64,000 nucleotides of DNA from Melastoma dodecandrum. Taxonomy: Eukaryota; Streptophyta; Magnoliopsida; Myrtales; Melastomataceae. Shown one piece after another: positions 1-11,161 of the stretch. Within the stretch, counting starts at the first letter, position 1. Each line of letters begins with the position of its first letter. The notes beneath the pieces are model-generated. The model was not told the origin of the DNA and did not search any database. It saw only the letters and a list, made by a program, of their open reading frames with translations. The translations under genes and the position numbers were made by a program. The DNA is taken from the NCBI GenBank assembly GCA_029817715.1, contig JARUPY010000564.1:1-64000 (forward strand), read 5' to 3'.

Positions 1-3000
1 AGGAAATCACAAAATATATGTGCCAACTTTCCCAACAGTTTCATGTTTGAGTATTTTCTACAATAGGAATGGTCTTTCACTGAGACAATAAATCTGAAAC
101 ATATTACCTCTCCGTAGATACTTCAATGGAACGGATCTACGATAGCAAGTTTCCTAAATTATAAACTAATAATGCTATTATACCAGCAAATTTATGGAAA
201 AGAAAAAGTAATACATTTCCATAATGGCAAAACTTGTCATGATGATGACTGCAGGGTGTCTATTTATCTAAGCTTGAAGATTTCGTTTAAGTTACGGCAT
301 GTTGCGGAAGGGGGACTAAACCAGGTTGTGGTTTTAGCTGGCCAAGGAAGCTCTAAACCTGGGAGGAGATTTCTACCACTTTTGTTATTCCCTCCGGACT
401 ACATTTTGGACACCCTATTATGGGGGTATCCCATGCACTGGGCCTCTTGTAACCTAACCACGAACGGCCTAAGTTTGTTGTTCGATTAATGCCACCCTCT
501 TTTTAATTACCAAAAAAAAAAAAACTTGTCATGATGGCTATACTATTCAAGCTTATTACTACTACTACCCCTACAACATCTATCTCATCAGACAGGCTTC
601 ACTTGCAAGGGATCAACTAATCTGGCCAGAAAACCGCAAACAGATTATATACTGGGTCATATCAAACAATATTGACCAGAGATAAGGTACGCCAACATAA
701 AAGACAAGAAGAGATCCTTTCTACGGACCACACTAATTTCAAACAGTGTATGAACCATATTTTCAGAAAAAAAAGGTAACTTTAAAAAAGGCAGGTACCT
801 CCTTTTTCTCTGTGAAGGCCACTTCTCACGAAGATGGAAAAAGTTAGCATCTGCCCGCATTGGCCAACCCAGATTGAAAACATTATCGATTGACCTATTG
901 AGTAACTAAGATAAGTAGCATATTACACAAACATGCATAGTAATCTAGACATTAAAGACGTACCAAAAAAATTCATTTAAATCGTCTTAGTTTATCCATT
1001 CAGAATGCTTTGATGTTTCCATTATTGCTGTTTTGAGACTTCCTGGAACGAAGAGATCAAACTCCAACGTGTTGAGTACATTGTTGCAAGGAACCAAGAG
1101 AGAAAAATGCAACAGTTTTAACTGTTAGGATATTAATTAGGACCTGTGCAATCACATTATACATGGAAGTCACAAACTTTTATTTCTCAAGAAATCCTCT
1201 TCTTCATCTCCTTAAGCTGGCTTCACTATTTGTTCCTCCCGAACTCCATTAACACTTCCAGCGAGCATACCATGCAATTCAAGTGCCATCTACAGAAAGA
1301 AAAATCCAATTGCTAAACCTTAATAAAAAAAATCATGCATTTTGTAAACAGAAACGGTTTAGGTTATGTGTACACACAAGAATAATTGTGACAATTTGAT
1401 AATCGTGCTCCAAATGATAAATTTTGTTAAAAATAAGCTAAGGACAACATGTCGTGCCAGAAAGTAATCCCATGAAAATAGGTGGACCATATAGGGTTCA
1501 TATCAAATATTAATGGTGTACCATATAGTAGGGTAAATGTGAAATTCGTACAATAACAATTTTAATTAGTTATCTCATCTGATCACAAATTGAATCAAAA
1601 AAAAAATTCCCTTAATTCTTTCATGAAATCTAAATATTAAAAGGAAACATAATGAACACCCGCAAGAAGTTTCAAGGACGTAATGCTAAATAAGTGATTT
1701 AAGGCGAAAGATTCCAGAAACAATATTCAGAATACAGGCATCAACCTAAGCACGCTCACAAACCGGCAGGGTAGTCGTTAAATGTACAGCTATAGAGCCC
1801 GTGGACACCTACATGGTGATATATGTAACAAAGACATTCTGGCATGAATCTTCATAGGTTGGTGGCTTCACCTCCCATATAAGAAGATACCAAACCCAGA
1901 CGTACATAAGATTACGTTGCTGAACTTCTACTTGTTAATGTTTGGTAAACCTGCAAATCATATCGACTAAAAGAGTAGCTGGAGAAAAGATGTTGAGCAC
2001 AATACAACTCGAACTTATTGTTATAACAACTTAAAGAGTGGGAAAACTAATGTCTAAACAGAGATTGGTTGGAAGGTAAACCGTAGCATTAACTAATCTA
2101 CCATAATAACATCTGAAAGTGACAGCAGCCTAAAAAATCAACACAACAAAAGAGGACCTGGAAATAAAGATCCACAACCAATGACCAAAGCAGAAAATTG
2201 AAAGAACAATGCAACTTACAAGAAGGCTGCTCTGTGCAGTCCAAAAACTTGCACCATTTCTTGTAAATTGTGGATAAGTTCTCTCCATTATGTGATCCAA
2301 TGCGCCGGTTCATCCAAATATGTAAGCAAGAGGAAGAAGGACCGGTACTCATCTTCTTCACATTCAATATCAAGAATGTGGGACATCCTCAATGCTAACT
2401 CTAGTTGGAATAACAAACCTTGAGGGTTTCATCTGGCTTTGGATAATCGGCAACATGTGTACATTTACAAGATAACAATATCAGGTGCTCCCTTTGGTTG
2501 GGGCGGCATTATCTTTCTATAAAGAAAAAATGAACAGAAATTGCAAAAAACATTTAACTGCTTGTACAAAACAATAAAAACAATGTAATTTAACAGGTAA
2601 AAATATGTTACGTAAGGTACACCCTGAAACCCAAATACATATTGTAGCCAATCAATGATGTCTACATCCTTCTTCTCGTGATCTTTTGGCCACAGGAGAG
2701 ATCCTCGGTGAAACGAAGGGAAAATAAAACAGCTTGGATCTGCAAACAGACTGGCGGAGTGTCCACATAAGCAGCACATGAACAACACACCTCAAGAAAA
2801 ATTAGGTGCAGAGCCAACCTCTGGATACATCTTTAATTGCCTGATTGACGCTGTCAGGATCAAGAGGGAGAATGTTATAAGGAACCATAGACGCGGGTCT
2901 TTTTCTACCCACTTTTTTATGACCCTCCCAAAATCTGTACGGACATGGGATGTAACCCAAATAAATACCAGCAAGCATAGTCAGGATGAAAAGGCGAGGA

Positions 3001-3125
3001 AAATGAAGATAAGCTTTCGTATTCGAAGCTGACAGAAGATAAACAAAAAAATAAATTGGCTTCACCTCAGAGTCAGCCTGGGTACCTTTCACATCAACTG
3101 CTTTCAACACCTCGAAAAGCACAAC
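1..3125 (-). pseudogene. Callose synthase (glucan synthase-like) pseudogene, N-terminal part
   Basis: Collinear blocks of a callose synthase N-terminal half run right to left on the minus strand: VLFEVLKAVDVKGTQAD (about 3070-3122), VPYNILPLDPDSVNQAI (about 2845-2900), IIDWLQYVFGFQ (about 2630-2665), IYKKWCKFLDC (about 2235-2270), RFMPECLCYIYHHV (about 1810-1852), MALELHGMLAG (from 1289) and LGWPMRADANFF (about 835-880). Intact relatives make beta-1,3-glucan at the plasma membrane. The copy looks dead. The frame shifts after NQAI, the YLLIWG/GEAxNL block shifts frame and then meets TGA at 1852-1854, and the MALELHGMLAG exon hits TAA at 1212-1214 where the family reads on into GGDEEAFL. The blocks most resemble the CalS1-7 group. 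The start exon was not found, and the rest lies beyond the left edge. Confidence 0.75.
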
Positions 3126-6100
3126 TGGCAGTCTGATATGCTGTCCTTATATTGTGCACTGGCACACCAAGCAAGGAACCATATTTTCAACAGTCGCTAG
3201 GACCCAAAATCCATTCGGGATGTGGAATATAATTAACCAACCGTTTCATCTTTATTCAGCCAGCAGTTTCCAATTCATTAATGTATTTGTGAGTAGTACT
3301 CTGAATAGAAAGCCACCATTTCATGTGGCATCGTTTCATCTTACGCCTTCCCATCAATGTCGGCTCTCATTTTCCTGTCCGTTACACCTGTAAATGTAAT
3401 GGCGAATATTCACATATTAAAGGCTCAAGTCCTCTTACCTCACCTAGGGTGGGGCAGGAGAAGAGAGAACATTTCTCAAATTCAACCAAGAACGAAAAGG
3501 TATACATTTTAACCAAAGTAGACTCTATTTATGGGATGTGCAGGACATAAAATAATTATTGTCTTGTATTTTTCTGAAAGTGCTGGACTTGAAGACAATT
3601 AAGATGCCAAGTACTTTTTCTGATGTGTCCATATAAGGCTCAGACAGGCACTTCAGCTTCTCCCAAAATGCATGGACCAAAAGTTTTTCATTTTCTCTTC
3701 TGCAAATGAAATAATTTTCTAATATCAAGTCTGACATGATTTAAAACTTTGATGTGCAATAACACGAGAAGATACCAAACTATTACTGTGCATTGTTCAT
3801 TGTGCTACTGAGGCTACCATTAACAAACAACAAGTCCAAACTTAATTGAATTTCACATCATTTGACGAGATTTGCATGGATCAGCTGTGATTTACAAAAC
3901 TAGATATATTAATATGATATGTCTTGACATAGATGGCAGATGTGAAGAAATTAATTAAAGAAACTAATACTCCAATGAGGGCAGATCCCTTTTCAGCAGA
4001 AGATGTTGAATTGATTAGTAGAACATATGCACTTGCCATTTCAAGTTTGCCGAAGGAAAGCAGTCTTGAACTGGTCGAACACCACGCCAGCTTGAGGTGG
4101 GATCCAATCTGAGAGCCTTTTCAAACAAGCATAAAATCTACCTGAATTGTGACACCAAAATCCCAGGCAACACAAGGCAAATCTATTACATAAATACATG
4201 CCAAAGTGGAAGGAAGAAAAGGAAATGCATTATAATTTACAACAAGAGAAGAGTGCTAATATATCACTTGACAAGAAAAGACATCTATTGTGGACAAGGT
4301 ATCGAAGAGGGAGAAACAAAAATACAACGTGCGAATGCCTAATTAGCAAAGTCCTTCAAATTCACCCTTAATTATCATTTGTTTTTTGCTTACATATCCC
4401 AGATATTCCACATGGATGATACTTTATTTATTCAAAACAAGGAAAGTCCTCAATATCTTGGCGGTCAACTTGAGAGTCCGACAGGCAGGCCTTTCCTATA
4501 TCCCGGGTTGTATCAATAACTCTGCAAATTCATGGACATTGCCATTTTCGTTGGAAATGTGTTGATAAAAGGGGGGAAGTGATTTCATGAGGATGAAACA
4601 ATCTACATAACGGAAATAGGTAATCCTATAAGATGTATATACATAAGATTGACTGTGTAAGAATTGCACTAAGTAGGGGGTTGAATTTGTGCTCTTAATC
4701 CAAATGCACTATCCTCCAACTTCTTTTCGTGTATTGCGACAGTTGCGGTCTAGCAAGACAAAAAAGAGCGTTTGTCAGGTTCACCAAAAACCACTCAGAA
4801 TACCATTTCAATTACAGAACCTGAATCTGTGTCATAGAACCAAAGATAGGATAAACAATTTTTATGGCTTATCATGTGCACATGCTTAGTTTAAGAACAA
4901 ATAGAGACACTCAAGATTATTAGTGATTCGGTACCAAATGCCCACATACGCTCTCAGGCACTCCAACCCCAACCACTTAGGGCGTATCCACCGATAACAA
5001 CGAACAAGTGAGTACAAGCAATATACAGTTGGACCTATTCTAACTGAGGTGTGACTAACACCCACGGGGATGGTTCTCATACTGTAACTAACTCTATAAC
5101 GCACGGCTCCTCACCGTGAATAACTCCGTACAGCTCCTCACCGTGACTAACTCCGTACAGGTCACTCACTATCACTCATGGGCTTTCCCAATGGCGGCCA
5201 TCATCCGACCTACACAAAGATCTCCCACTTTGTGACTTTTCCCATATGGACTCCATCATCGTGATTCACTGTGCAGCACCCTCTGCATGAAGGACGACTT
5301 TCCCATTTCAGTGGTTGTTAGCTCTGCCTATACAAGATCTACTTGTTCTGTGACTTTCCCACCGTTCTAACCAACTTGACGTAGCAACCTAATACACATA
5401 GGAACTGCAGAAACAAGATTCTGTAGCTTTGCAAACCTCACCTAAAGGGAGATTACATCCAGTTATAATCTCAACCAAAATCCATAATCAACTCACTCAT
5501 AATAAGAAAATATAGCAAACGATATCTTGCGCTAGTAAGCAGATTATTCGTGTCCCATTAAAGACAAACATCTCTTCGAGTGAAATCACGATTCAGCAAA
5601 AAATCAATTATTAAGTCAATTAGGATAGATTTATCCCAAGTGCTCGCTCAAATGATGATTTCCAACTAGGAAATCATAATGTCCATCCAGAAGATCCCTT
5701 CTATAATTGTGGTGCATATACACCAGAATGGAGGGTTATACGCCTGCATTGCAGATGCTAAGTATTGTTCACTTACTTCTTCATATGAGAATTTGACTAT
5801 AGAACCAATGGAAAGATTTTTTACCTACCTCATTCAGTGTTGCTTTAACACATTATCTCATTAACCTGACTTATGTCTCAAAGATCCATAGTTGCTGCAT
5901 ACTCTTTCGAAGACATTAGCAACAATAAACCTATTTTGCTATCATCAAAACCAAAATTGTATCAACATAAATACCTAGGAATGCGAGGTCATTGACGACC
6001 GCGAACATTTGTACTCACTTTAAGAAAATTCCAACACAAATAGTAGGAAAACACATGACTCCTCGGGGCCCGATTCTGAAAATTTTGGGGTCCAGATGCT

Positions 6101-6819
6101 ACCAGTAGGACATTCTTATGACAGATCCGTGCCATTAAGAATCAAATTAAATCTTCTTCCCTCCCTTTGGAGCTTTTCTTTAATACAATTAAAATAACTC
6201 CAACGTCACCGAGGGAACGTTTGATTCACAAAAAAAAAAAAAAATAACCGAATTTCCAGAAAGGAGGAAACATTTGAAAATCCTTTCTTTTTCGTTTTTT
6301 TTTTATTTTGGTAGACCACTAACAACCATCTTAGACCAGAAACTCCGAGGAAAACTAACGCAAGTTTTTTTCCTTATTTCCCGAGGGAAATGAACCAAAA
6401 AAAAATAGACATTCCACAGACCAGACGGGCGCACTTCGTGTTTGCTATTCGTAACCAGCAACCGGAAAATAAAGCCGAGGAACCACACGAGAATGAACGC
6501 GCACTCCACAGAGATAAGCGGCCTTGGATTGCTGCTCTCGATTTCATTGGCCCACCCGTAGGATCGGAGCTATTTCCGCGAGCGAAGAAGGCACGACCTC
6601 GCTGTCGAACGACGACTGGGCCCGCCGAAGTTCCCCTCCGCCTGCGTCCGGAGGACCCGCCCTCGCGCCCGCCACTGCAGAGAGGGACCCGCACCCCCCC
6701 AAGTAGGACGGAGCATTCCAGTTCCACTCTCTCCGATGGTAAACGCCCCCCGACCAAACCTATCCGGAGAAAATCATCCACCGAAGAACGACGACCTTAC
6801 CCTCCGGCCTTCCAAAGTC
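3126..6819. other. Region without a recognised gene
   Basis: I find no gene I can name. It probably contains the lost 5' part of the callose synthase pseudogene plus repeat remnants. A 59-codon open frame at 3933-4112 (plus) has no recognised match. A GC- and CpG-rich block at about 6390-6800 is open on both strands by composition only. Confidence 0.5.
5106..5159. repeat. Two-copy 27-bp tandem repeat
   Basis: Two adjacent 27-bp units differ at one base (GTGAATAAC against GTGACTAAC). They share the core CTCCTCACCGTGA and end in ACTCCGTACA. Confidence 0.8.
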
Positions 6820-6905
6820 GAGTTTGGTTACTTAATTACCTCATTTGGCGCAATATAATTTCGCCATTTCGCCAACTTAACCCAATCAAAATCGGTCTTT
6901 GTAAG
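6820..6905 (+). repeat. Left terminal inverted repeat of PMD element
   Basis: This matches the reverse complement of 11060-11147 with small gaps. Shared blocks are GAGTTTG, TTAAT, TCATT, CCAACT and CAATCAAA/CCATCAAA, followed by a GTCTTTGTAAG/GCATTTGTAAAG motif. Confidence 0.7.
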
Positions 6906-7029
6906 CATGGATTTGTTTAGTAAGGAACTCGGCCTTCGATCGCGGGAATGAAAAAGGCCGCATTGGAGGATACTTGTAAAAATTTTCGCAAAGGGAAAAG
7001 TGAGGGACGATGCATTGAGGAAGCTCCGC

Positions 7030-7295
7030 CTTACGCCAAAAGGCCGACTTACATTGCCATAGACCGAAGTCGGCCTTTGTAAGGGCCGAGTTCCTCTGTC
7101 TTATTTTTTTTTCTACGTGTTGGAAATCGGCCTTTGTAAGGCCGACTTTGCTCTGACCGTATTAATGTCGGTATTACAAGGCCCGACTTCCATAGCACTT
7201 AGGGGGAAAAAAAATAAGACAGGAGAAACTCGGCCTTATAATACCCGACTTTGGTCGGGGATAGAGGAAGTCGCCTTTACAACGGCCGACTTTCC
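7030..7295. repeat. Left array of GGCC-centred palindromes
   Basis: Near-palindromic units of about 24 bp recur here. The consensus is AGTCGGCCTTTGTAAGGCCGACT. Clear copies lie near 7066-7093, 7126-7150, 7168-7192, 7208-7234 and 7262-7292, separated by 15-30 bp. Each can fold into a hairpin. The same unit is repeated at the right end of the element. Confidence 0.8.
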
Positions 7296-7699
7296 TCATA
7301 AGCGAAAAAAAAAAATTCGATTACAAATCCACACCTGTAATACAGATACTTCAACGCAATGTGTCTTCAGAACCATCTAAACTCAACTCAATTCTAACTC
7401 AAGTCAAGTCCATTCAAAATCAGTTCAATATAACAGTAACGCAACAAATCTAAAACAGGAGAGTACATGGGAGAAGTCTATATAATCCCTAATTTCTTCG
7501 GGAGCGCCTAGGCTAGAAGAATGATCCAAAACCTGGATCATCCGAGACTCCCATCTTGTGTTAGCTGAATGAAGCATCCTCTGCATCACGGAGCGGGTGG
7601 TCGATTTCTCCTGCTCTATTCCTTGGTGCCCTCGGAGTATATGACGTAGAAGCATATAATGCTGGGGTCGCTTACGCCATCCACCGGAGTCGGATCAAT

Positions 7700-9060
7700 T
7701 ACATGAGACGAACTTATACATTGGTACTCCTGCTACAGATTTGCCATTCTGAACAAAATTTGGACGTCAAAAAAATGTCAACGTCTCGATGCTGATCCGA
7801 CACCGAGTCCTCCTGCTCCTCGTCCTCATCTGCTGCTCGTTTTCCTCTTCTTCTCCCTCCTCGGCGTGAGGTTCATTGGGTAGGCTCTGCTTCGACTTCA
7901 TCGTCATCCGATGGCCTTCAGTACGTACATACAAGGCGCATTGGGGTAAACTCTAGTAAGAGAGTTATGGCTCCTGCGTGAGATACCTCGGCGATGGTTG
8001 ATGTAACTCGGAAGGGTCACCTCTCTCGGACTCGGAAGGAGATGTTCACTCATTTGTTGCGTCTGCGAACAAAGTATAATACAATAAAATGATTTATACA
8101 TTAATGAAGGGCTATAGTTATAGTTAACTTACTCACTATGCTCAGCCATGACGCCCGTGTGAGATATATGTGGGAGGGGTGAGACGCATATACCAGGTTA
8201 TGTATCCTCGTCTTGTTCCCAATGTAAAGGAACGATGTGGCTCGCCCGGTGAATGACCATTAGGTGGACGTACTTCTCGTGGATGTGCAAACACAATTGT
8301 CGGATGACTTGCACGCATGCTCGATTTTGTCGGAGGCGTGCTTCAGCGTCACAGTTCCCAGGAATATAGTTGCTCGTCTCAAATTGCAGATAGGACTCTG
8401 TTCGGTAGTGTCATTCGACAACTGAGAAGCATATCAGCGGCACACGGACGCTCGCTCACGCTGTCTTCACGAACCTCAGTCGTATATGGATGCCAAACGA
8501 CCTGAGAAACGAACAAAACATGTAACCAACCAACGAATGTTTCGACAACCACAACGAAATTGAAAGAACATAATGTCGAAGTTTCAAATAACCTGGCGGA
8601 GGGGAGGAACTCTGTATGTCATAGAGCTTCTCTGATAACAGAGAGAGGACATGCGTACGCACACGAGCATGAGTGATAATCACAAGAAGCTGCTTCCCAT
8701 CGATATGCAAGAGGCATTTTCTTGACCTCTGTCTGCTACGGCGCCTCAGGGGTAGATAAGTATGGGAATCTGTCCCACATCCCATGTTCTGGCAAGAGCA
8801 GCACTAAAACTAACCAGCCACCTTGAGATGCATTCTTGTTTGCCGCTCTAACATAAATTGTTCTGTATTAACCAGCTATACGCAAGTCTGATCCCCAGCT
8901 GTTCGTACCACACATCTCAAAGTCCTACCGAGTAACGGCAACCACATAAGATGAAAAAAGCTGCAATATGTATGGCCCTTGTATGGCTATACGTACTTTT
9001 CCTCTTCCGGTGCATGTGGATGTAAAGCCGTCGATCAACGGGGAAAGGCCAACCAACTCC
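7700..9060 (-). pseudogene. Plant mobile domain (MAIN-like / PPP7-long-form type) gene, decayed
   Basis: Read on the minus strand in successive frames, the order of PMD landmarks is kept: HLMWLPLLG (about 8930-8960), NSWGSD with LYRTIYV (about 8850-8905), QVVWHPYT (about 8481-8504), ADMLLSCRMTLPNRVL (about 8385-8440, the family's VEWHxPDRVLRQFG block) and TWYMRLTPP (about 8165-8200, the family's YLxWYxxxT block). An acidic/basic tail follows towards 7700-7900, as in MAIN-like proteins. Stops and frame changes fall between nearly all blocks, so no continuous protein is possible without many unseen introns. MAIN/MAIL proteins act in the nucleus in silencing and genome stability. This copy is a transposon passenger. 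Confidence 0.6.
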
Positions 9061-10864
9061 ATCTTCACCCTTCCCGCTTCATTCTGATTGCTTCCCGGAA
9101 CGTGGCCCTACTAGGTAGGCTGATGCGCAAAACCGGTGCGAAGTCGAAGCTGGTGTAATTGAGATGAAGGGGTCACCCTCAATCGGCAATTCCCAACTGA
9201 ATCGCCCAACATCCTCTAATATTCTCGGTTCATCTCTCCATGCGCCATTTTTGTGGTACAGTTATGAGTCTCGGCTCCATCTCTCCAATAATGCCTGTGA
9301 TAAGCGCATGATCGAGCTGACCTATGAATGGTAGCTTCGCTACTCTAAAAAAAGCGGCCTGTGGAGGGGTATACATCCATCGGGGGTCTCGAAGAGTCAT
9401 CTTCCTTCACGCTACTCTTATGATGTCGGTACATTTCATCATCCGAAATTTCATTGGCGGCATTCACATCGTTAAAAAACTCAGCATCAGTTGTCGACAT
9501 CTGGGTACACGAATTCAAAATAAATCTTCATTTACATTGCCTTCATATTTTCCCATCGGAGGGACTTAGAATATGCTCCACACTAGTATAAGTTCCTCCC
9601 TACTTCAGCAACGACAATTTCGTTGCCAGCTACATCCTCATACGCGGATTCATACTTCCATCGGAATATTATAACAAAGCTGCATCTTCCTCATCAAGCT
9701 GCTTAGGACGATCCAAGTTCCCCACATTAGTCTGTTACGGCACCCATTCTATCCTCTACAGTCTCAGTTTGACGGACGAGACACCCATATGACGATGGTG
9801 TTGATTAGCTCTCAACATCCACCCTTCTTTCTTGTAACACTGCGGTAGGCACGAATACAAATCGGACTCAACACATATTATTTGTCTGCTATTCCGTGGA
9901 TTTGCAATAGCAATACTCGAATAAAAAGGCAATCTTCACATTTTTTTCCAACTTTAATAGGAACAAGCTAATGCTGCACGTCAACAATTATTTTAAGCCA
10001 GGGACTGGTGATTATCCTTCTGCGCTATCTTTCATTGATATTTGCGATTTGCCAAACCCGATAGCTTGGCATATCTACCGTTCAAAAATTCGTAATTGAC
10101 AAATTTCGGCAGTTTCTTGTTCTTGCTATTGAACCAATTTCATAACCAATTCTCCGTCGGCTCCATTGACGGTATTTCCGTTATAAAAAGATCATAATAT
10201 GCTCAACTCCGACGACATTGGAATACAAAACCTAAAATCAATTTTACCTATTAAACTAGGACCATCACGCTTAAAAATGAATTACAATTTACTTAATATA
10301 CAATTTGTTGTTACTTAATAACGACCTAATTAATCTACAATAATCTATATTCTAAACGGTTAAATTATATTTCGTTTAGTTCGTCCTTACTATTCGATAA
10401 GGTTCAATTAAACACTATCTTATCCTTTATAAACCCTAACCTTATCATAATTAACCATTATTATCATAAAATAACATTAACATTAAATTAAATATAATTT
10501 AACAACTAATTAACAATTAATTTAGTATACACTAAAACGATAAATACCTATACCAAAACTTGAAAATTTTGCTATTACCGTAAGGGGAACGAGAAATTGG
10601 AATGTCGGAGAAGGGATGGCGCGAAGCACGGCCTCGAGCGGACCGGTCGAGAACGAGGCGGGGACGGGAACGGAAGCACGGGCTACAGGCAGGGACGCTT
10701 ACGGTCCGGGAGAACGGAGACGGAACCACGAGCTCGAGGATGGCAAAATTGAGGGTGGAAGGGGCCCTTCAAGTTGGCGATACGGGCGGGCGGCTGCGGA
10801 GGTATTTTGTGCTCGGAGAGTTCTGTCTCTCCCTGCAGTGTCCATTTTTTTTTTTTAAACCCTA

Positions 10865-11070
10865 ACGATAGTTCGGCCTTACAAAGGCCGACTTCTTATC
10901 GCGACCAAGGAAGTTCGGCCTTTGTAAGGCCGACTTTTTCGCTCAGAGCGCAACCAAAAGTCGGTCTTACAAAGGCTGACTTCCTTCGTCGATATTAAAA
11001 GTTCGGCCATTTGTAAGGCCGACTTTGCTCTGGTCGCCATTGAACTCGGCCTTTACAAATGCCGACTAAG
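10865..11070. repeat. Right array of GGCC-centred palindromes
   Basis: Five units (near 10871-10894, 10914-10938, 10962-10984, 11000-11024 and 11044-11068) share the TCGGCCTTTGTAAGGCCGA palindrome with the left array. Confidence 0.8.
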
Positions 11071-11153
11071 ACCTGACTTTGATGGCGTTAGTTGGCAAAA
11101 ATATTTTGCTGATTCGCTCCAGAATGACGTCATTAAGGAACAAACTCTTCTAC
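11062..11153 (-). repeat. Right terminal inverted repeat of PMD element
   Basis: This is the inverted partner of 6820-6905. The match is about 75-80 percent by eye with short indels. Confidence 0.65.
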
Positions 11154-11161
11154 TCAAAGTC

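Larger units (their letters stand above)
6820..11153. mobile_element. Long-TIR DNA transposon (Mutator-like candidate) carrying a PMD gene
   Basis: The two ends are inverted copies of each other. The left end (6820 to about 6905) starts GAGTTTGGTTACTTAATTAC, and the reverse complement of the right end (about 11060-11147) starts GAGTTTGTTCCTTAATGACG. Both then contain CCAACT...CCATCAAA-like blocks before arrays of a short GGCC-centred palindrome. A candidate imperfect target duplication is TCCAAAGTC (6811-6819) and CTCAAAGTC (11153-11161), where seven of nine bases agree; nine bases is the usual Mutator length. The interior carries a decayed plant-mobile-domain (PMD) frame on the minus strand. 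PMD genes are known passengers of MULE and Gypsy elements. No transposase was recognised, so the element is probably non-autonomous. The class is inferred. Confidence 0.65.

Noticed and set aside
3525..3737. Possible first exon of the callose synthase relic (RRENEKLLVHAFWEK)
   Set aside because: It begins after an acceptor-like site, but the sequence does not match the family's RxENExTLxxR...FYQxYYxxY block.
3933..4112. 59-codon plus-strand frame (MADVKKLIKETNTPMR...)
   Set aside because: It looks mildly protein-like, but has no recognised homologue, no neighbouring exon in phase, and lies next to a pseudogene.
5106..5159. CRISPR-like repeat
   Set aside because: There are only two adjoining units, with no spacers, in a plant nuclear context.
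6390..6920. Long overlapping open frames on both strands in the GC-rich block left of the PMD element
   Set aside because: Both strands are open because stop codons are rare in GC-rich sequence. Neither translation shows a family pattern or splice structure.
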